Shown piece by piece: positions 29,097 to 42,160 of a stretch of DNA of 64,000 nt. The notes beneath the pieces were generated by a model, which did no database searches, was not told where the DNA came from, and saw only the letters and a program-made list of their open reading frames with translations. The position numbers and the translations under genes are program-made. Location: positions 1 through 64,000 of the forward strand of contig JAJGOT010000356.1 of NCBI GenBank assembly GCA_022457155.1. The letters run 5' to 3'. Origin of the DNA: Cladopsammia gracilis. Its lineage: Eukaryota > Cnidaria > Anthozoa > Scleractinia > Dendrophylliidae. Numbering within the stretch: position 1 is the first letter of the stretch; every line of letters begins with the position of its first letter.

Positions 29097-32000
29097 TCAC
29101 TCTTTGGCATCAGCAATTCCTCCTGATGTTACTGCAAATGTGGCTTCATTTTCTGGAAGGTCAGGACTGAAACAACAACAACAACAAAAAAGTGGGAAAT
29201 CCTGTCAATAATTTATTCTATTATTATATTTTCGGCATAAAGAATTTGATTTGAATGCTGAGACTTAAGGATTTCACGAAAAGGCCTGAGATCGGTAAAA
29301 AGTTAGAACTGTGTTACACAGCACAAGGTTTTAGCTTGAAATGAGGGAATTTTGTTAGAAAAATACCAGTTAACACACCTGTCGTATATCTTGGCAATTC
29401 TTGTTTCTCCTCGACCTTTTCTCAAACTAATACGAGTTGTGGAGGCATGAGCCAGTATGTGTCCACCAATTGGTTTCTTGGGATCAGCTTGAAAGCTGAA
29501 AAAAAGGAGGAAGTTGATTTCATACATATTTATTTCTAAATCTTCAGAACTTCAACAGATAATGGATGACAGGGCGTGGTCTGAACACGTAGGCATACAG
29601 GAAAAATTTTGTCTGGGGGCTGAACTTAATTTGCCCGAATGAAACTTGTGACTTCATGTTTATTCATCATGATGATGATTCTAGCACTTGCTGACATTTT
29701 ACTTTTCTACCACTGTGAACGATGTGAGAATGAGCTTCTACATCTCGCATTCTTCGCACTTCACACGGTACTGATAAGATATATTTTACGAGACTTCGAC
29801 AAAGACATACTTTGAATGACCAGATACCAACCACACATACTGTCCTTAGCAAGATGGTCGCCAAATGTTATACTTAGTTTCAGTCCCTGCACAGTCTACA
29901 ATATCATTCTCACCTTCGGTGGACTACAACGCAAATTTGTCGTTCTATGGCATACATGGAATACATGGAAAGAGGATTATCCTAGTGCTAGGATGATCCT
30001 AGAAGGTTCATTTGGTTTACATGCATAAATGCGGCATCCAGGATCAAAGTGGAAAATTCAGCAGGATGGCCCCAGTACCTTTGAGTTCGGCACGGTTACA
30101 AAGCAAGACAGTGGGCAACACTAACAAAAGCAAAGATAACCTTGGGGCTCCCAGAGCTGTTTACATGGAGCTCGGATGATCCTAGCGCTAGGATGATCTT
30201 AGCGCTAGGGCCAAATGCAATCCTTCGCATGTAAACTGAAAGTAGAAAACATGTTGCGCTCAGATGATCCTAGCACTAGGATCATCCCCTTTCCATGTAA
30301 ATATGTCTCATGGAGCTATCACATCACTGACATGATCGAAAAGTTAAGTGAGTAATGTGAGCTATGAAATAAAAACAATTAATTTAAGACATCGAATCAC
30401 AAAATAATTCAGTAATTTTTCTGTGTCTGTGGTGCCCGAATAGATGACCAGTTTTGCCCGAATAATACTATATTTTTTTACGACTGGGGGGCTGCAGCCC
30501 CCCTCCCCCCCAGCCCCTCCCACTTGTATGCCTGAACATTCCCCTTCCTATATGCTTTAGCTCATGCCCCTTACTTTGCAGCTCCCTTCTCTTTCGGCTT
30601 TTGCTAGTTTGAGAAGAAAAGCAACATTGCAAAATTTCTCTCTGTCTTCCACTTCCTTCCCAGTTGCTCCAAAGGGGAGATGGGTGGGGGTACATACTCC
30701 TCCATATAAGTTATTTAGGCACAGTGGAATCCCTTGATTTCTCAAGCTGCCAGATAACTAAAAGGTGTTTCCCCTGGATTTGCTTCCCTCAAACACTACT
30801 AATTTCATCCCTGATTTCTCGAACCCTCAATAAAGTAAAACTCCTGCTTTTGTGTGTTGGGGGGGGGGGGGGAGGGGGGGAGGACCCTGATAACTCAAAC
30901 CTTTGAAAATATAGCGGAATTAGGATTCCACTGTATGTGTGGCCCAAATTAAAAGGGTATCGAGCCATTTTCATCTTAAAATGGGTATAGCGTATTATTG
31001 GACAATTTTGATTGCCTTCTGGTCTGAAAATGGGTATGCATTTTTACCATTTTGGCTTAAAAAATGGGGAAGCTGTAAATAAGAAAAGGTGGCACACTCC
31101 CACCAAAAAGTTTCAGGAGTACACCTGCTCCCCCCCCCCCCCCCCCCCCCTCCGATAAGAAAAAGTAGTAATTCATCATCTTCATCATCATCACTTTTAT
31201 TTACACACGGGTAAACATCAGGCTAATACACAAATAAGGCTAAATACATATTCATATACTTCTAAATCCTAAAATATTACACTCTAATGAAAACTACTAT
31301 TGTACTTAAATATTGTAGAGTTAAAAAATAAAATTAAAACTAAAGCCTGTTTTCCTTGAATGCCATGTTTACATGAGAAGTATTCAATTTTTTTATGTGG
31401 AAAGTTACCTCATTGTTGCTGTTTGTTTAACCATCCACACCAGTCAGGCATCAAACCAAATAATTGAAAAGAAATGTAATATTAGAATATTGTAAATTAG
31501 TAGCAGACCAGTACGAGGGAATAATGAGGTATATCTCAATTAAAATAATATTTTTTAGATACACACCTCCTGGATCAGCTGTCATCTGCAAGGAACAATG
31601 TTATTTTATATTAGGCATTGTAGATGATGATGATTCTGATTTCAATTTGCACTCTTGCTGCAATTTCTATGGCCCCCTGTAACTGAATTTCCTGGATCCA
31701 CCCCTGGCAAGGGTGGATGAACAGGAAATTACTGTCAAGGGATCCAGAATTGAGTTTGAGTTATGGGGGCTAAATTACTAGTTTAGATATTGAGCAAAGC
31801 AAATTCAATGAAAAGGCCTTTTGCCTGCCTTAGTTATAACTCAGTTTATAAATAACTTCTAAGTTATAACTCAGAGATTCCACTGTAACATAAATATTAA
31901 TAGTGAAAATAAAAAAAAACAGAGCTTGTTGTTGGCTGTAAATATACCTGATTAGTGATGAAAATAGCCACATTGAATTCTATAAAACAATAAAAGAACA

Positions 32001-35000
32001 GCCAGTGAAAAGAGTTACAGTCAAAAGTATATGTTGAAAGTTAATCAAAATCATTGTTAGTATTCAGTAAGCCAACCTTATGTTTTTTGAATGAGCACTA
32101 AAAGAACATTGTTACAAACTTCCACTCATATTTTACTTACCCTTATTGTGATACAACCCATGTAATTTTTTTATGGATATAGGAGGATGAAAATACAGAC
32201 AATAAAACAATAATTTATTATTATTACAACAGCAACATATAGTAATAATTACCACAATCACACCTTTCCTTATGGACACCTGACCTCTGTTGTGAACAGT
32301 TCACTTGGTTGGGTCCATTCCTTTGCTGTCCATTAGATGAAAGTTAGACTAAAATGGTATACAGGGCCAGTTTAAAATATTGTATTGTCTCACCCTCGGA
32401 AAGTTTTTGCAGTCGTGATAACATCTGTGCAAGTTTTTGTTGTCTGTCAGCTAGTTCTCCTCGCCCACAAAAATCCACTCTGAAGAGTGCCATTATTGAG
32501 TCAATTATCTGACAATAATAACAGACAAACCTTGGCTCAGTTGTCACTAGAGGATAATTTATATACAGCTATCTTTGTGGATTCAGATTTATACAGCTAC
32601 ATGTATTTTGTGAATTTAGCAATGATCCAGACTTGCTAATAGTTGGAGGGGTTCAGGGTAAAAATATTTCCAAGATGGAGAAAACAATTATTATATTGGG
32701 TAAAGGGAGGGGACCTCCACTAGATCTGCCATTACAAGAAAAAATACATAATTTATTTAAAGTCTAAGATCTGCACTGATTTGTCTGAGAGGCCGGTCAC
32801 GGACTGCAAAGAGAGCATCTTGGGACTTTCGAAGTGTAGACATAGAGACTGCCGAAGGAGCTATTAATTAGTTCATTTATTTTTAATTATTATTTTTATG
32901 ACTTCTTTTAACTAGAAAAATGAATACTTCTTAAATCACGTACACAAGAATGATATTTCATATATTTCGTATATAAATATGTATATATATTTCTCTTAAT
33001 AAGTTTTTTTTTAACTAGGGTTTTTAATATTTTGTAAACATTGTAAATAAATGGTTGATGATTTAATTAAGGAGAAATAAAGGATTATTATTACTATAAT
33101 GTTACGTAAAACTTTGTTAGTCATAATTTTGTACACATGTGTACCATCAGCTTGAATACTCCAGGTTCTTCATGGAACTTGGCCGCCACACTATCCATTA
33201 ATTCATACTGATGTTCACCTGTGCAAGGTAACAGATAATTTAGTTAGAAATTATGGCAGCAGCTGTTACAGTTCTTTATGGTCAGTTGGTTTGAAATAAC
33301 ACATTGATAAATTAGCACTGTTCAACAATTTAAACATACTTGTGTATGCTCTACAGTAGAGCACATTATCCAACATTGCACTTTGGTCCAAGTTGAATCG
33401 GTCTGCAATGTCACGAAGGCGATCAGGTCGGCTGTTATGAGTAAAGGAACCTGCTGATTTAATATTTTACTAAATTACAGCAAAAGTAAATGAGCAATGG
33501 AACTCTGGCATACTTGATATTAAGTAACATAATTCTGTGCAATCATAAGCACTGATCTGCTTCTAGTGTTATTGAATGTATTAAATTTTTTCAAAGGTCA
33601 AGGATACAATGTATTCTGCAAAAAAGGTAAAAAGAATAAAAGCATTTATAACTGCATGTAAAATATTTATTGAGAGCTAATGAGAATCAATGAAATCAAG
33701 TCAAAATTTATTTGGCTTTTTCTAAAACTACTCAGGGTGAATCGTCATCTAAAAAAAAATAAAAGAAGTCTTGTGACCTTACAACTGCACCACCTGTGTC
33801 CCCCAACCCCACACCCTTTTCTGCACTCTGGAAACTCTTTAAAAAATATGATCTGACCTCAGCATAATTATTATTATTATTATTATTTCTTGCTTAATGA
33901 CAAGACAAAGACATCATATTTTATCTCAATAACTTAACAGTTAGGTAACTGCTTGTTTGATCAAGAAAAACCCAAGGTTTTAGAATACACTGTGAAGAAG
34001 AAATTAAAAATATATAACACAGTGGCTAACACAAGAGCCTATAGTTTTGAATCATTCAGCACCATGCTAGTTTTCATTTTCCTGTTTTCTTTTTTCCCCT
34101 TAAAAGCAGATTTTGTTAAAATAATGAATCATCTCAACTGTCAGACAGCTCTTGATCTATGGAGTAATTTATCACTATTATGTAGCTGTGATATAGTGTA
34201 GGAAGTACCTCTGTATCAATAAAAATCACTTTTCCTCCTGTATATCCATTAGCTCCAGGTAGCTGTGCTGTAACTGTTAAATTGCATTTATTTAGTTTTC
34301 ATTGTGTTACATTAAATTTTAAAATTGATAAAATGCTACCAAAACTTTCATTATTATTACTACTACTTCAGGCACACCCACACCAATTCAATGAGTTCTC
34401 TCCACTCCCCTTTGTCAGACATGATAACTGGGAGTTCCTGTCATGCCAGTCCAGTGTCCCTTTCTAATTGGTCTATGAAAGTTATTGCTGGGTGCCTAAT
34501 AATTAAGTATGCATAAACTTAGAGGTGAAATAAGAAAGATATCCCAGTTTACAATGCGTCAAAACTCACCACAAAGTGTATGTGACAGCTGCGTTTTTCC
34601 AGTCCTGAATTCTTGAAAATGAATTAAAAATGAAAATCTTGATAAATTAAAATGCAATAAAGAGAAATTGGTGAAAATGAAGACAATTTCTGGTGGGTAT
34701 TTATTTCCATACTCTTTTTGAATTGCGTGCCAAACTTTGTGGTGATATTGTTACAGTACTGGATAACCTGTAAGTCTACATACCTCCAAAAACTTCTGTT
34801 ATTGACATGCTTTCTATTCCTCCTGTGAATGTGAATGAACTCTACCTTAAAACGTTTTTCATTTTCACAGCGACAGTCAAAAAATAGAAATGGATATAAC
34901 AATATAAAAACAGTATGAAATAGCCACTAATTACCTCCAAGAAGTTTGCTGCGAATAAAATAGAGAAGCAATTGTTAGTATTGTTTTTATTTAAAGCTGT

Positions 35001-36529
35001 TCAATTAAAAGTCAATGTCTGAGTACAAAAAATATTCATACTCAAGCTCAGTACTTCCAGTAGAAACCCGGAAAACCATCTTTCTCATGTCACTGTACTC
35101 AAGAGCTGTAACGAAACCAGCATTCTACAAGGTGAAAAGTAAAACAGTCTTAATGCAGTATGCGTTAATATACAAATTGCAGGCAAACGATCTTTCAAAG
35201 CCACAATATACTTACAGCAAGCTTAGCAGCGGCTTCCTAAAAGAAATTAGTAATTGTTAGTTTATATTTAATAAAAGAAGACAAGGAAATATGATCTAAT
35301 ACAGGGGCGGATCTAGGGGGAGGGTGAAGGGGGGACGCACCCCCCCCCCCTGAGGTGACCTAGTCTGCGTTGTTCGCTTTTAAAATTTGTTTACGTCACC
35401 TTCAGTTACGTCATTCCTTAGAGGTGCACCCCCTCCTAAGAAAAATCCTGGATCCGCCCCTGTAATAAATACAGTGGAAACAAAATAGCAACAGTAGAGT
35501 TAAGGTGGGAAAGTTTTATTGTCATGGAAACAAAAACTTCACCTTAATTTTCTCCATTTTTGCTTCTGATATCCCCTTTATCTGGCACATCTTTCGCCTT
35601 GTCGTCATCTGTACTCCCTGTTAACGTTTCAGAGTTTATTTCAAACACCCTTTCATCATTCTAAAGTTATTTAACATCTTAAATAATTATTTTCATTTTA
35701 CATTTTGTACTTTGAACATTCAAACCTACCTTGATTGTGCATATTCCGGCGCTCTTCAGCTTTTTTATATCAGCAACATTCTTATTATTTGCAAACAAAA
35801 TAGGACAACTTTGTCAGTAAAATACTAGTTAGAGCCAATAGCAGTATGTTACACTATTTGTTATAGATTGTTCAAGCAATAACAAGGAAAGACCCATAAG
35901 TTATCTTCCATGGTATCAAATATAACTTATACAACTGTAGTTTTATACTCACAATTCCGTGGTTCTGTAAAAGGTCTATGTCTTGATAAAACGATTCCTA
36001 ATTTTAATGAGATCAGATAATTTTGATGAGTATGATAAGCCAAAAGTGCATTAAAAATCTTTGCAATATTTACCATACACATAAAGTTAGATTCTAAATA
36101 GTGGAAGAACAGCCACTCTGTGGATTTGCACTTTAATTCCTATTTATTTATTTATTTTATTTTATTACTTACAAAGGAGAAGTTGCTACGAATATAAATT
36201 CTTAATGATCTTATAAGCAAATAATACAACCATGACCGTTTTCGAGACACGGTCATTGTCCTAGCATAGAGTCGAGTAATGTCACTTGTAAACGAGAAAA
36301 TTCTAAGTGAGTTGGAAAAGAGAGTCGACAAGCTAGAGTTGAACACTATTAAAATCTTCTTTTATATAATCAGACATGTTTTGCTTTTGTATTATCAGTT
36401 TGTTTATCATTACGATGAAGACCTAATCCCTCTAACTATAAAACCGAAAAGTCCAAGTCGTAAGCTTACCTCTTCTTGATCGCTAAATTCTTCCTCGACC
36501 ACTTGATCACCACCAGCAGCTTCCATCAT
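29097..36529 (-). CDS. DMC1: DMC1 meiotic recombinase, complete, 19 exons with micro-exons
   Basis: Minus-strand exons: 36529-36470, 35997-35953, 35780-35730, 35617-35543, 35236-35216, 35124-35042, 34948-34935 (14 nt), 34822-34784, 34611-34570, 34273-34209, 33615-33608 (8 nt), 33431-33340, 33218-33145, 32508-32394, 31979-31948, 31585-31567, 31418-31409 (10 nt), 29495-29379, 29166-29097. All have AG/GT borders and matching phases; 1032 bases, 343 residues (human 340). DMC1 is the meiosis-specific RecA/RAD51-family ATPase that drives strand exchange between homologues. Motifs: helix-hairpin-helix region (about 21-90, [17 protein letters not shown]), Walker A GEFRTGKT (129-136), Walker B region VIFIDTE (159-165), [22 protein letters not shown], and the C-terminal [21 protein letters not shown]1 rather than RAD51 by the MALFRVDF and GGHILAHAS versions. 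Confidence 0.95.
29962..30299. mobile_element. MITE in last long intron of DMC1
   Basis: Ends are inverted copies: TACATGGAAAGAGGATTATC at left, complement of TACATGGAAAGGGGATGATC at right, with further CCTAGCGCTAGGATGATC palindromes inside. It lies in the intron between the 10-nt exon and the 117-nt exon. Confidence 0.6.
30846..30885. repeat. Poly-G tract
   Basis: An almost pure run of ~40 G with two A interruptions; quadruplex-prone on the + strand. A matching poly-C run lies at 31132-31150 in the same DMC1 intron. Confidence 0.8.
35302..35462. mobile_element. MITE with CAGGGGCGGATC ends in DMC1 intron 4
   Basis: Inverted ends CAGGGGCGGATCTAGG / CCTGGATCCGCCCCTG; TAATA repeated directly at 35297-35301 and 35463-35467. 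The end sequence resembles hAT-type elements, although 5 bp is short for hAT. It carries a C/G-tract palindrome in the middle. Confidence 0.7.
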
Positions 36530-37577
36530 GTTGCAAGCTTAATATTTGTCAAACCTGTCTGTAAAAAATGTAAAGCCGTTATTTTTTTTGCCGTACAATG
36601 AAGAACAATCATGGAAAAAGAGTTCACGGTTTACACAGAGGACGTTTCGCTCGTCCTGTTTGCCAACCATTTGCGCATTTGTTTCGCAAGTTAAGCTTAG
36701 TAATAAACGCTTGGAGGTTATATCGATGTTTTTCACACACATTCTATCATGATATTTTCCTACCGTTTAAAAGCAGCCTACACCAAATGAAGAAAAAATT
36801 TCAAGTAACAGAGGTGATATCGATTCCAGTTGTTTGAGCAGTATGCAGTGGTTGTTGTACCTACGTTTTCGCGGTGTCCGACGTACTGTTATTTTCCCGC
36901 GGAAAATCGGCCGCGGCTGCCTCGTGCAACAACTTTCCCGCCGAGTTTTCCCGCCATTTTCAACGCGTGCGCGACCTGCCTGCCGCCAATGCTCGTAAAA
37001 ATCGCTTATTCTACTCGAAATTCTGCTCGGACACCTAAATTCTGCTCGAATTCTTCTTGGTAAAGCCGCAAATATCATGGGAACACCCCTTATACTAATT
37101 AGATATTCATTATGTATAGCTAAATTGTAACTCATCTTACTTTGTACAATGTCATTTATCACTCATATTAGGGCCTGTTTTCTCGGGTACCCGAGACATC
37201 CCTCCCCCGAGCTACCCTGGCCGAGCTAACTTTTCACTCATTTCTTTGAAAAATTCAACCAACCTTTTACATAGGAATCGAGAACTCGTCTCGGGGGGCG
37301 AGACAACTCGGTTGGGCGAGTTGTCTCGCCTCGGCAGGTAGGGTAACCCTGGCAGGCTGGACAACATTTTCTCATAAAATAAAACACTTTGGCTCGCCTA
37401 CCCGGACACGAGCGTTTCAGGCGGGCAACTTAATGACGACGATCGTTGCTTTTCTCTGTCAGCGCCAAATGAAAAACATATGCGCACGCATTAGCTGGCA
37501 GGCGCGCGTTGTGGCGGGAAATTAAAAAAAAAATTAAAACCCTTCAAACGTTACCAGTTCGGCAAATTTGTATACAA
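36530..37577. other. Upstream of DMC1; no gene recognised
   Basis: Probably holds the DMC1 promoter and the promoter of the + strand F-box-like gene. The GC-richer part at 36890-36990 could be a shared promoter. 37165-37360 has CCGAGCTACCCTGGCC and GGTAGGGTAACCCTGG phrases suggesting a small repeat. Confidence 0.35.
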
Positions 37578-38930
37578 ATGGCTTTAAAAAAATGTAAAGT
37601 TTGTTGTTGTAAATCGTCATCACGTTGGTATAATATTGTTCAGGAAAATGTTCAAGACATTAAAAATTGTTTTAATGTGGAAATTGAGGAAATATCGTGG
37701 TGCGAAGTGTACTTGTGTGCCTCTTGTCGACGGAATTTCACAAGGTGGCGACAAAGTTGTATAAACGAGCATAAAGACAAATACTTTGTAAAGGCTAACT
37801 CACAAGGAAAGCCATTTGTCAACAAAACCACCGTCGCTCAACAGAACCGGAGACTTGCAAACATCACGGGAAGTTCCCCGGATTCGTCGCTGCTTTGTTT
37901 ACCGGAAGCCTTAATGTTGGACATTTTTAAATGTCTTGGTATCGTAGATATTTTTAATCTGAGACTTAATGCCAGTATTTAAGGTGATTCCCTGGTTTTG
38001 CACTGCGCATCCCTACTGCGCATAAACATTGCGACATCAGATTGAAAAAAATGGCGGCTTTTGTGAGGAAAGCCGGCCTTTCCCACGATAGATAAGGACT
38101 CTGTGAGCGCTAGCGCAAAATCGAGCACGGCGACCCCCATTTTATACTGCATAAATTAAATCAGGACAGTGTTCCCAACGCAAATTTAAAAAGTGAGCAA
38201 AAATCTATGATCAGATTTTGCACAGTTTATAGAAATCCTACGAAGAAAGCCATTTTGGGTAGAGGACCGCACACCAAGCAACCGTCTACTGTTCGAGTGT
38301 TCAGTAAATTTGAAGCTTTTTGGACACGTTTTCTATGATACAGACGATTATACATATGTATAAAGTCAACTTATACGCGAAATATCAATGTGCAGTGGAA
38401 ATATTGAGCATATTAGCTTCACGCGGTTATTGCCTGAAAATGCCTTTAAACACTGTATTCGTCAGCAGTATACCACCAAAACGAGCACGGTGACCCCTCA
38501 TTTTTGTTGCAATTTTGGAACCTTCATGACTTGTTCAATATTTGTGCCAAGTTTCATTACAAATCTATGACATTCTTTTTCCAGGGAATTACCTTAAACA
38601 AACTTTGCTCGTCAAACTATTTGTGGAAATTTCTGTTAAGACGTGACTTTTCCGATGCAAACCATCTTTTAGACGAAACATCGCTTTCAAAATCTTCGCT
38701 GGTCTACAGATTCCTGTACTCGGTGCCTCACTTTCGTCGAAAAGAGAGGAGCTCAGACATCGCACGCACTAAATGGGTGAACTTGAACATCAGTTTCGCG
38801 AACACGAAAGAAAACTCGTGGAGCAAAGCGTTGACCTCCGACAACGCCTCGACGGTCTGCAATCAAAGCTTATAACACTACAAGTTGATCGCGATCCTGC
38901 AACTCCAGTGAGCAAACTTCAAGAACAGGT
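37578..38930 (+). pseudogene. Cys-cluster/F-box-like protein, splice frame unresolved
   Basis: From ATG 37578 the frame shows a Cys cluster (CKVCCCKSSSRWYNIV and YLCASCRRNFTRWR), which looks like a treble-clef-type zinc site, then LCLPEALMLDIFKCLGIVDI, the first half of an F-box. After ~600 bases, 38584 onward (behind TTTTTCCAG) reads LNKLCSSNYLWKFLLRRDF, the second half of an F-box. The two halves clearly belong together but no donor gives the right phase: the nearest GT, after AATGCCA at about 37972, is off by one. A coiled-coil-like tail (GELEHQFREHERKLVEQS, from 38776) sits in yet another frame. Either a pseudogene with two small indels or an assembly error. An F-box would imply SCF ubiquitin-ligase linkage. 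Confidence 0.45.
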
Positions 38931-39571
38931 AACCTGTAAACCAACGTTTCGCCAACGGACAGTTCGCAAACGTCTCATGTTGATGTAAATTTAATATGTC
39001 AACTGCCTTGCAATATGTTTCAATAAAGTCTACCAGAAACGGCGGATTTTTTAATAGGATCTTCCAAAAAAGAAACCTCCAACAAATGCACAGACTTTGT
39101 AAAGACAGGAAATTATCTATCTATTGTTGCCATTTAGTTTTCAATTTTTCTTACAACTGTTATGCATATCATTAGTGTTACTGATTTTCTGTCATTCTGC
39201 TGAAATTCTGCTCGAAAATACCTCTTCTGCCGGCAGAATGCTCACGTCAAAAATCGCTTTTATTCTACTCGAAATTCTGTTGGGAGAATTTATCCAAGCC
39301 TACTCTGGTGCCATACTGATATATCCTCGGGCTCTGGCCGCTTGGGCCCTTTACTTTTTTCAGTAAAAACATTTGGGAGCTCTTGGATAAAACAGCAAAG
39401 ATTCTGGAAAGTACGTTTATTGTTTTTCATTTCTGTCCGCCGCCGTTGATTTCTTCTTCAACGAGGACGTGTGTACCACTAACTTATGGCGCCTTAAAAG
39501 CCTGAAAACCGGCTGACAAGACTTTTAGGGAGACTGGACATTGAACAAGGTAGCCGGCTTTTGGGAGGATT

Positions 39572-39903
39572 CCCCGGGGGGGGGGGGGAGGTTACTCGGG
39601 TATATTTTGGGTGGGTATGTGCCGCCCTGGTCTCCAAATTTTGACCCCATTTTAGAAAGAATTTGCACTCAAAATGATACCCCGTTTTAGAAATAGGTCA
39701 ATTTTTAATGCCCCGTTCTAGAAAAAAATGGCTGCTGATAATCTGAAGCTTTCGTGCGTTCGAAATATTATACCCCGTTCTAGAAAACGTCTCTAAAATG
39801 GATACCCCGTTAGATCAGGAGTCCCAAAATCACGACCCCGTTGGGCGGCACATACCCGTATAGGTATTTTGGGGGAGTACCCCCTCCCCCTGGGGGTGGG
39901 GGG
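39572..39903. mobile_element. G-tract-ended non-autonomous element
   Basis: Left end is a long G run then GTTACTCGGGTAT and GGGTATGTGCCGCCC; right end is GGGCGGCACATACCC through GGGAGTACCCCCTCCCCC, inverted. The inside repeats ACCCCGTTCTAGAAA-like phrases. Same end style as 2407-2845 but different interior. Confidence 0.55.
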
Positions 39904-40182
39904 CATCACAGTGAATTTTAATCAAATAGTCAGAGTTTTGAAGAAGAGCCGATCTGAGAAGACAACCGAAATTTTGTTGAAACACCAGCAACAGACAGTT
40001 GATACCCAAGCAAGAATGAAGAGCACCGCAGGTCAATAGCGGACTATTTATTTAGTGACCATCTACTAATTCTAACTTTAAGATTTCATTAAATCTTAAA
40101 CATTTCTTTTTTCAGAAATTTCACAAAATCCCCCTGCCCGTTCCACACCGACACACAAGTCACTTTCCGCCTCTCTAAAGCC

Positions 40183-40616
40183 CTGATCAAACGGCGCGTT
40201 AGAGTTGACGATGATGATGGGATGAAACTCCCACTCTCGTTTTACCACGAACCATCATGCACTACCATCAACTATTGCGCGCTATGATTCAGATTGAACA
40301 TGTTCAAAATTAGATTGACCACGCGCATGATAGTTGATGTTTCTCGGTCAGTCGTTGCCACCTAGAGTAGCCAGTTCAGCTGAAGCTTTATCAAAATGAT
40401 CGCAAAAAGTCAACAGTCTCTGTCGAGGCCCAAGGATATCAGCCAACAAGTTGTTTATTCGTCGTACAATAGTAGTTGCGAGTCAAGCGAGGAGACAGTG
40501 GGTGATTGTTCGCGTAACGTTTGACCTCATACAACGTTTGACCGCAAGAATGATAGTCAACGATTAAAATTCTCACCACAGCTATCATCAGCCATCATGC
40601 ACCGTTTGATCGGTGC
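40183..40616. mobile_element. Possible MITE
   Basis: CTGATCAAACGGCGC near the left and CACCGTTTGATCGG near the right are inverted, with TCATCATCGT/ATGATGG phrases echoing inside. No clear target duplication. Confidence 0.35.
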
Positions 40617-41765
40617 TCAACAGTCCCAAAAATCAACAACAAAAATTAGTCAATTGTTATTCCAAGCCAGGGGGTATAGCAGTACGCACAAAGTCAGTTA
40701 GAGGGATTTTTTTTTGACGTTACCCTCTAAAACAGGGTCATGTCGTACCTCCTTTGAACGAGTTGTTTTATTGGCTCATCAAAACAATAGATGAATGACC
40801 TAAACAATGCCCCTATCTCTATAAACAATAGCAGGTACTGTTTTAGAACGGCCAATGAAAATAGAGGTTTATGAGAGGTACGACCCTACCGCTAAAACGC
40901 CATTTCCAGCATTCCAGAGACTGAAAAGCGTTTGTGCAGTCAAGATATAAACTCTGGAGTTTACCTTAATTCTCAACCACAAAACCAAAATCAAAATTTT
41001 CCTCTATATTGCATTATTCATTTCATTGGAACACATGTTTTTTCAGAAAACTTTTCGTTTCTTTCTTCACTTTTGCAGACATCACATCCCGGCATCACAT
41101 TCGGTAAATATTTTCCGTAAGGCAATCATACATGTAGTACACTGTATAATTCTCTCTATGACCAGCGCATTCTTCCGTGAGCGTGATAGAAACACATCAC
41201 AATGTGTAACTGAAACATTACACTTTACCCTTCGCTTTTCTTCTAGAATGTAAAAAAAAAAATCTGGGAAATTCTGTTACGCACTTGCGTACTTCGCGTA
41301 AAGGCAGATACGGCCCTGCAAGCGTGATTATCCTCCCAAGCTTTCGAGAACCTTTTTAGCGGAGCTCTGCGGGCCGAAGTTGGAGCTGTGTTTACTAAGC
41401 GGAGAAAACCGTTTAAATTAAAGTCGTTATTTCCCTGAATTTTTCGCGGTTGCTACTCAAGACATGGATACTAATTAAGGGATACCCAGAAGCCGCTTTA
41501 GTGGAAAAAGAAGAGCTTTCAGGGATAAAATCTTGCTTCGAGGAACTTCATACGTTTTTATCAATACGGGGAGATGTTTGTTTTTATTACGTATTTCAGA
41601 ACCAAAGAAGAGAGATTTAAAGAATTTCCAAGGAAGCGAGGGACTTAAAGGTAAAAAAGATTGCATTTTTCGATGGCAATTTATGTTGATATCAATCTGT
41701 GATTGACTTTTTCTTTGTGTTCTTGTGTAGTTTTGGAGAATTGTTTTTAAAACGTGCTTAAATTC
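40617..41765. other. No gene recognised
   Basis: Short frames without resemblance. The last part is the target region of the LINE insertion that follows. Confidence 0.4.
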
Positions 41766-42008
41766 AGTTGTATCGATTTCTTTTTTTTTTATGTAATGTT
41801 TTTGTTATTATTAAACAAGAAACAGCAGTGTTACATTACAGAAAAAAAAAATCACAAATACATTACAAACTATGACATTACGTGTAGCTCTAAGCTTACT
41901 TCCATATATTTCACAATTTTTCTATATTCTTACTGTAAATGTAATACTATAACTACTTATTACAGCATTTACTTTAAAACTTTAAACTAAATTTAGCCTG
42001 GAAGGAAA

Positions 42009-42079
42009 GCAAAAAGAAGAAGAAAAAGAAGAAGAAGAAGAAGAAGAAGAAGAAGAAGAAGAAGAAGAAGAAGAAGAAG

Positions 42080-42109
<30 letters not shown>
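42009..42109. repeat. (GAA)n microsatellite in LINE 3' region
   Basis: About 30 uninterrupted GAA units from 42023, preceded by imperfect AAGAAG. It lies between LINE stop codon and tail; long GAA tracts can form triplexes. Confidence 0.9.
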
Positions 42110-42110
<1 letters not shown>

Positions 42111-42160
42111 TATACACATTTTTTCATTTCTTAGGGGACTGGCATCAAGTTCACAGGGGA

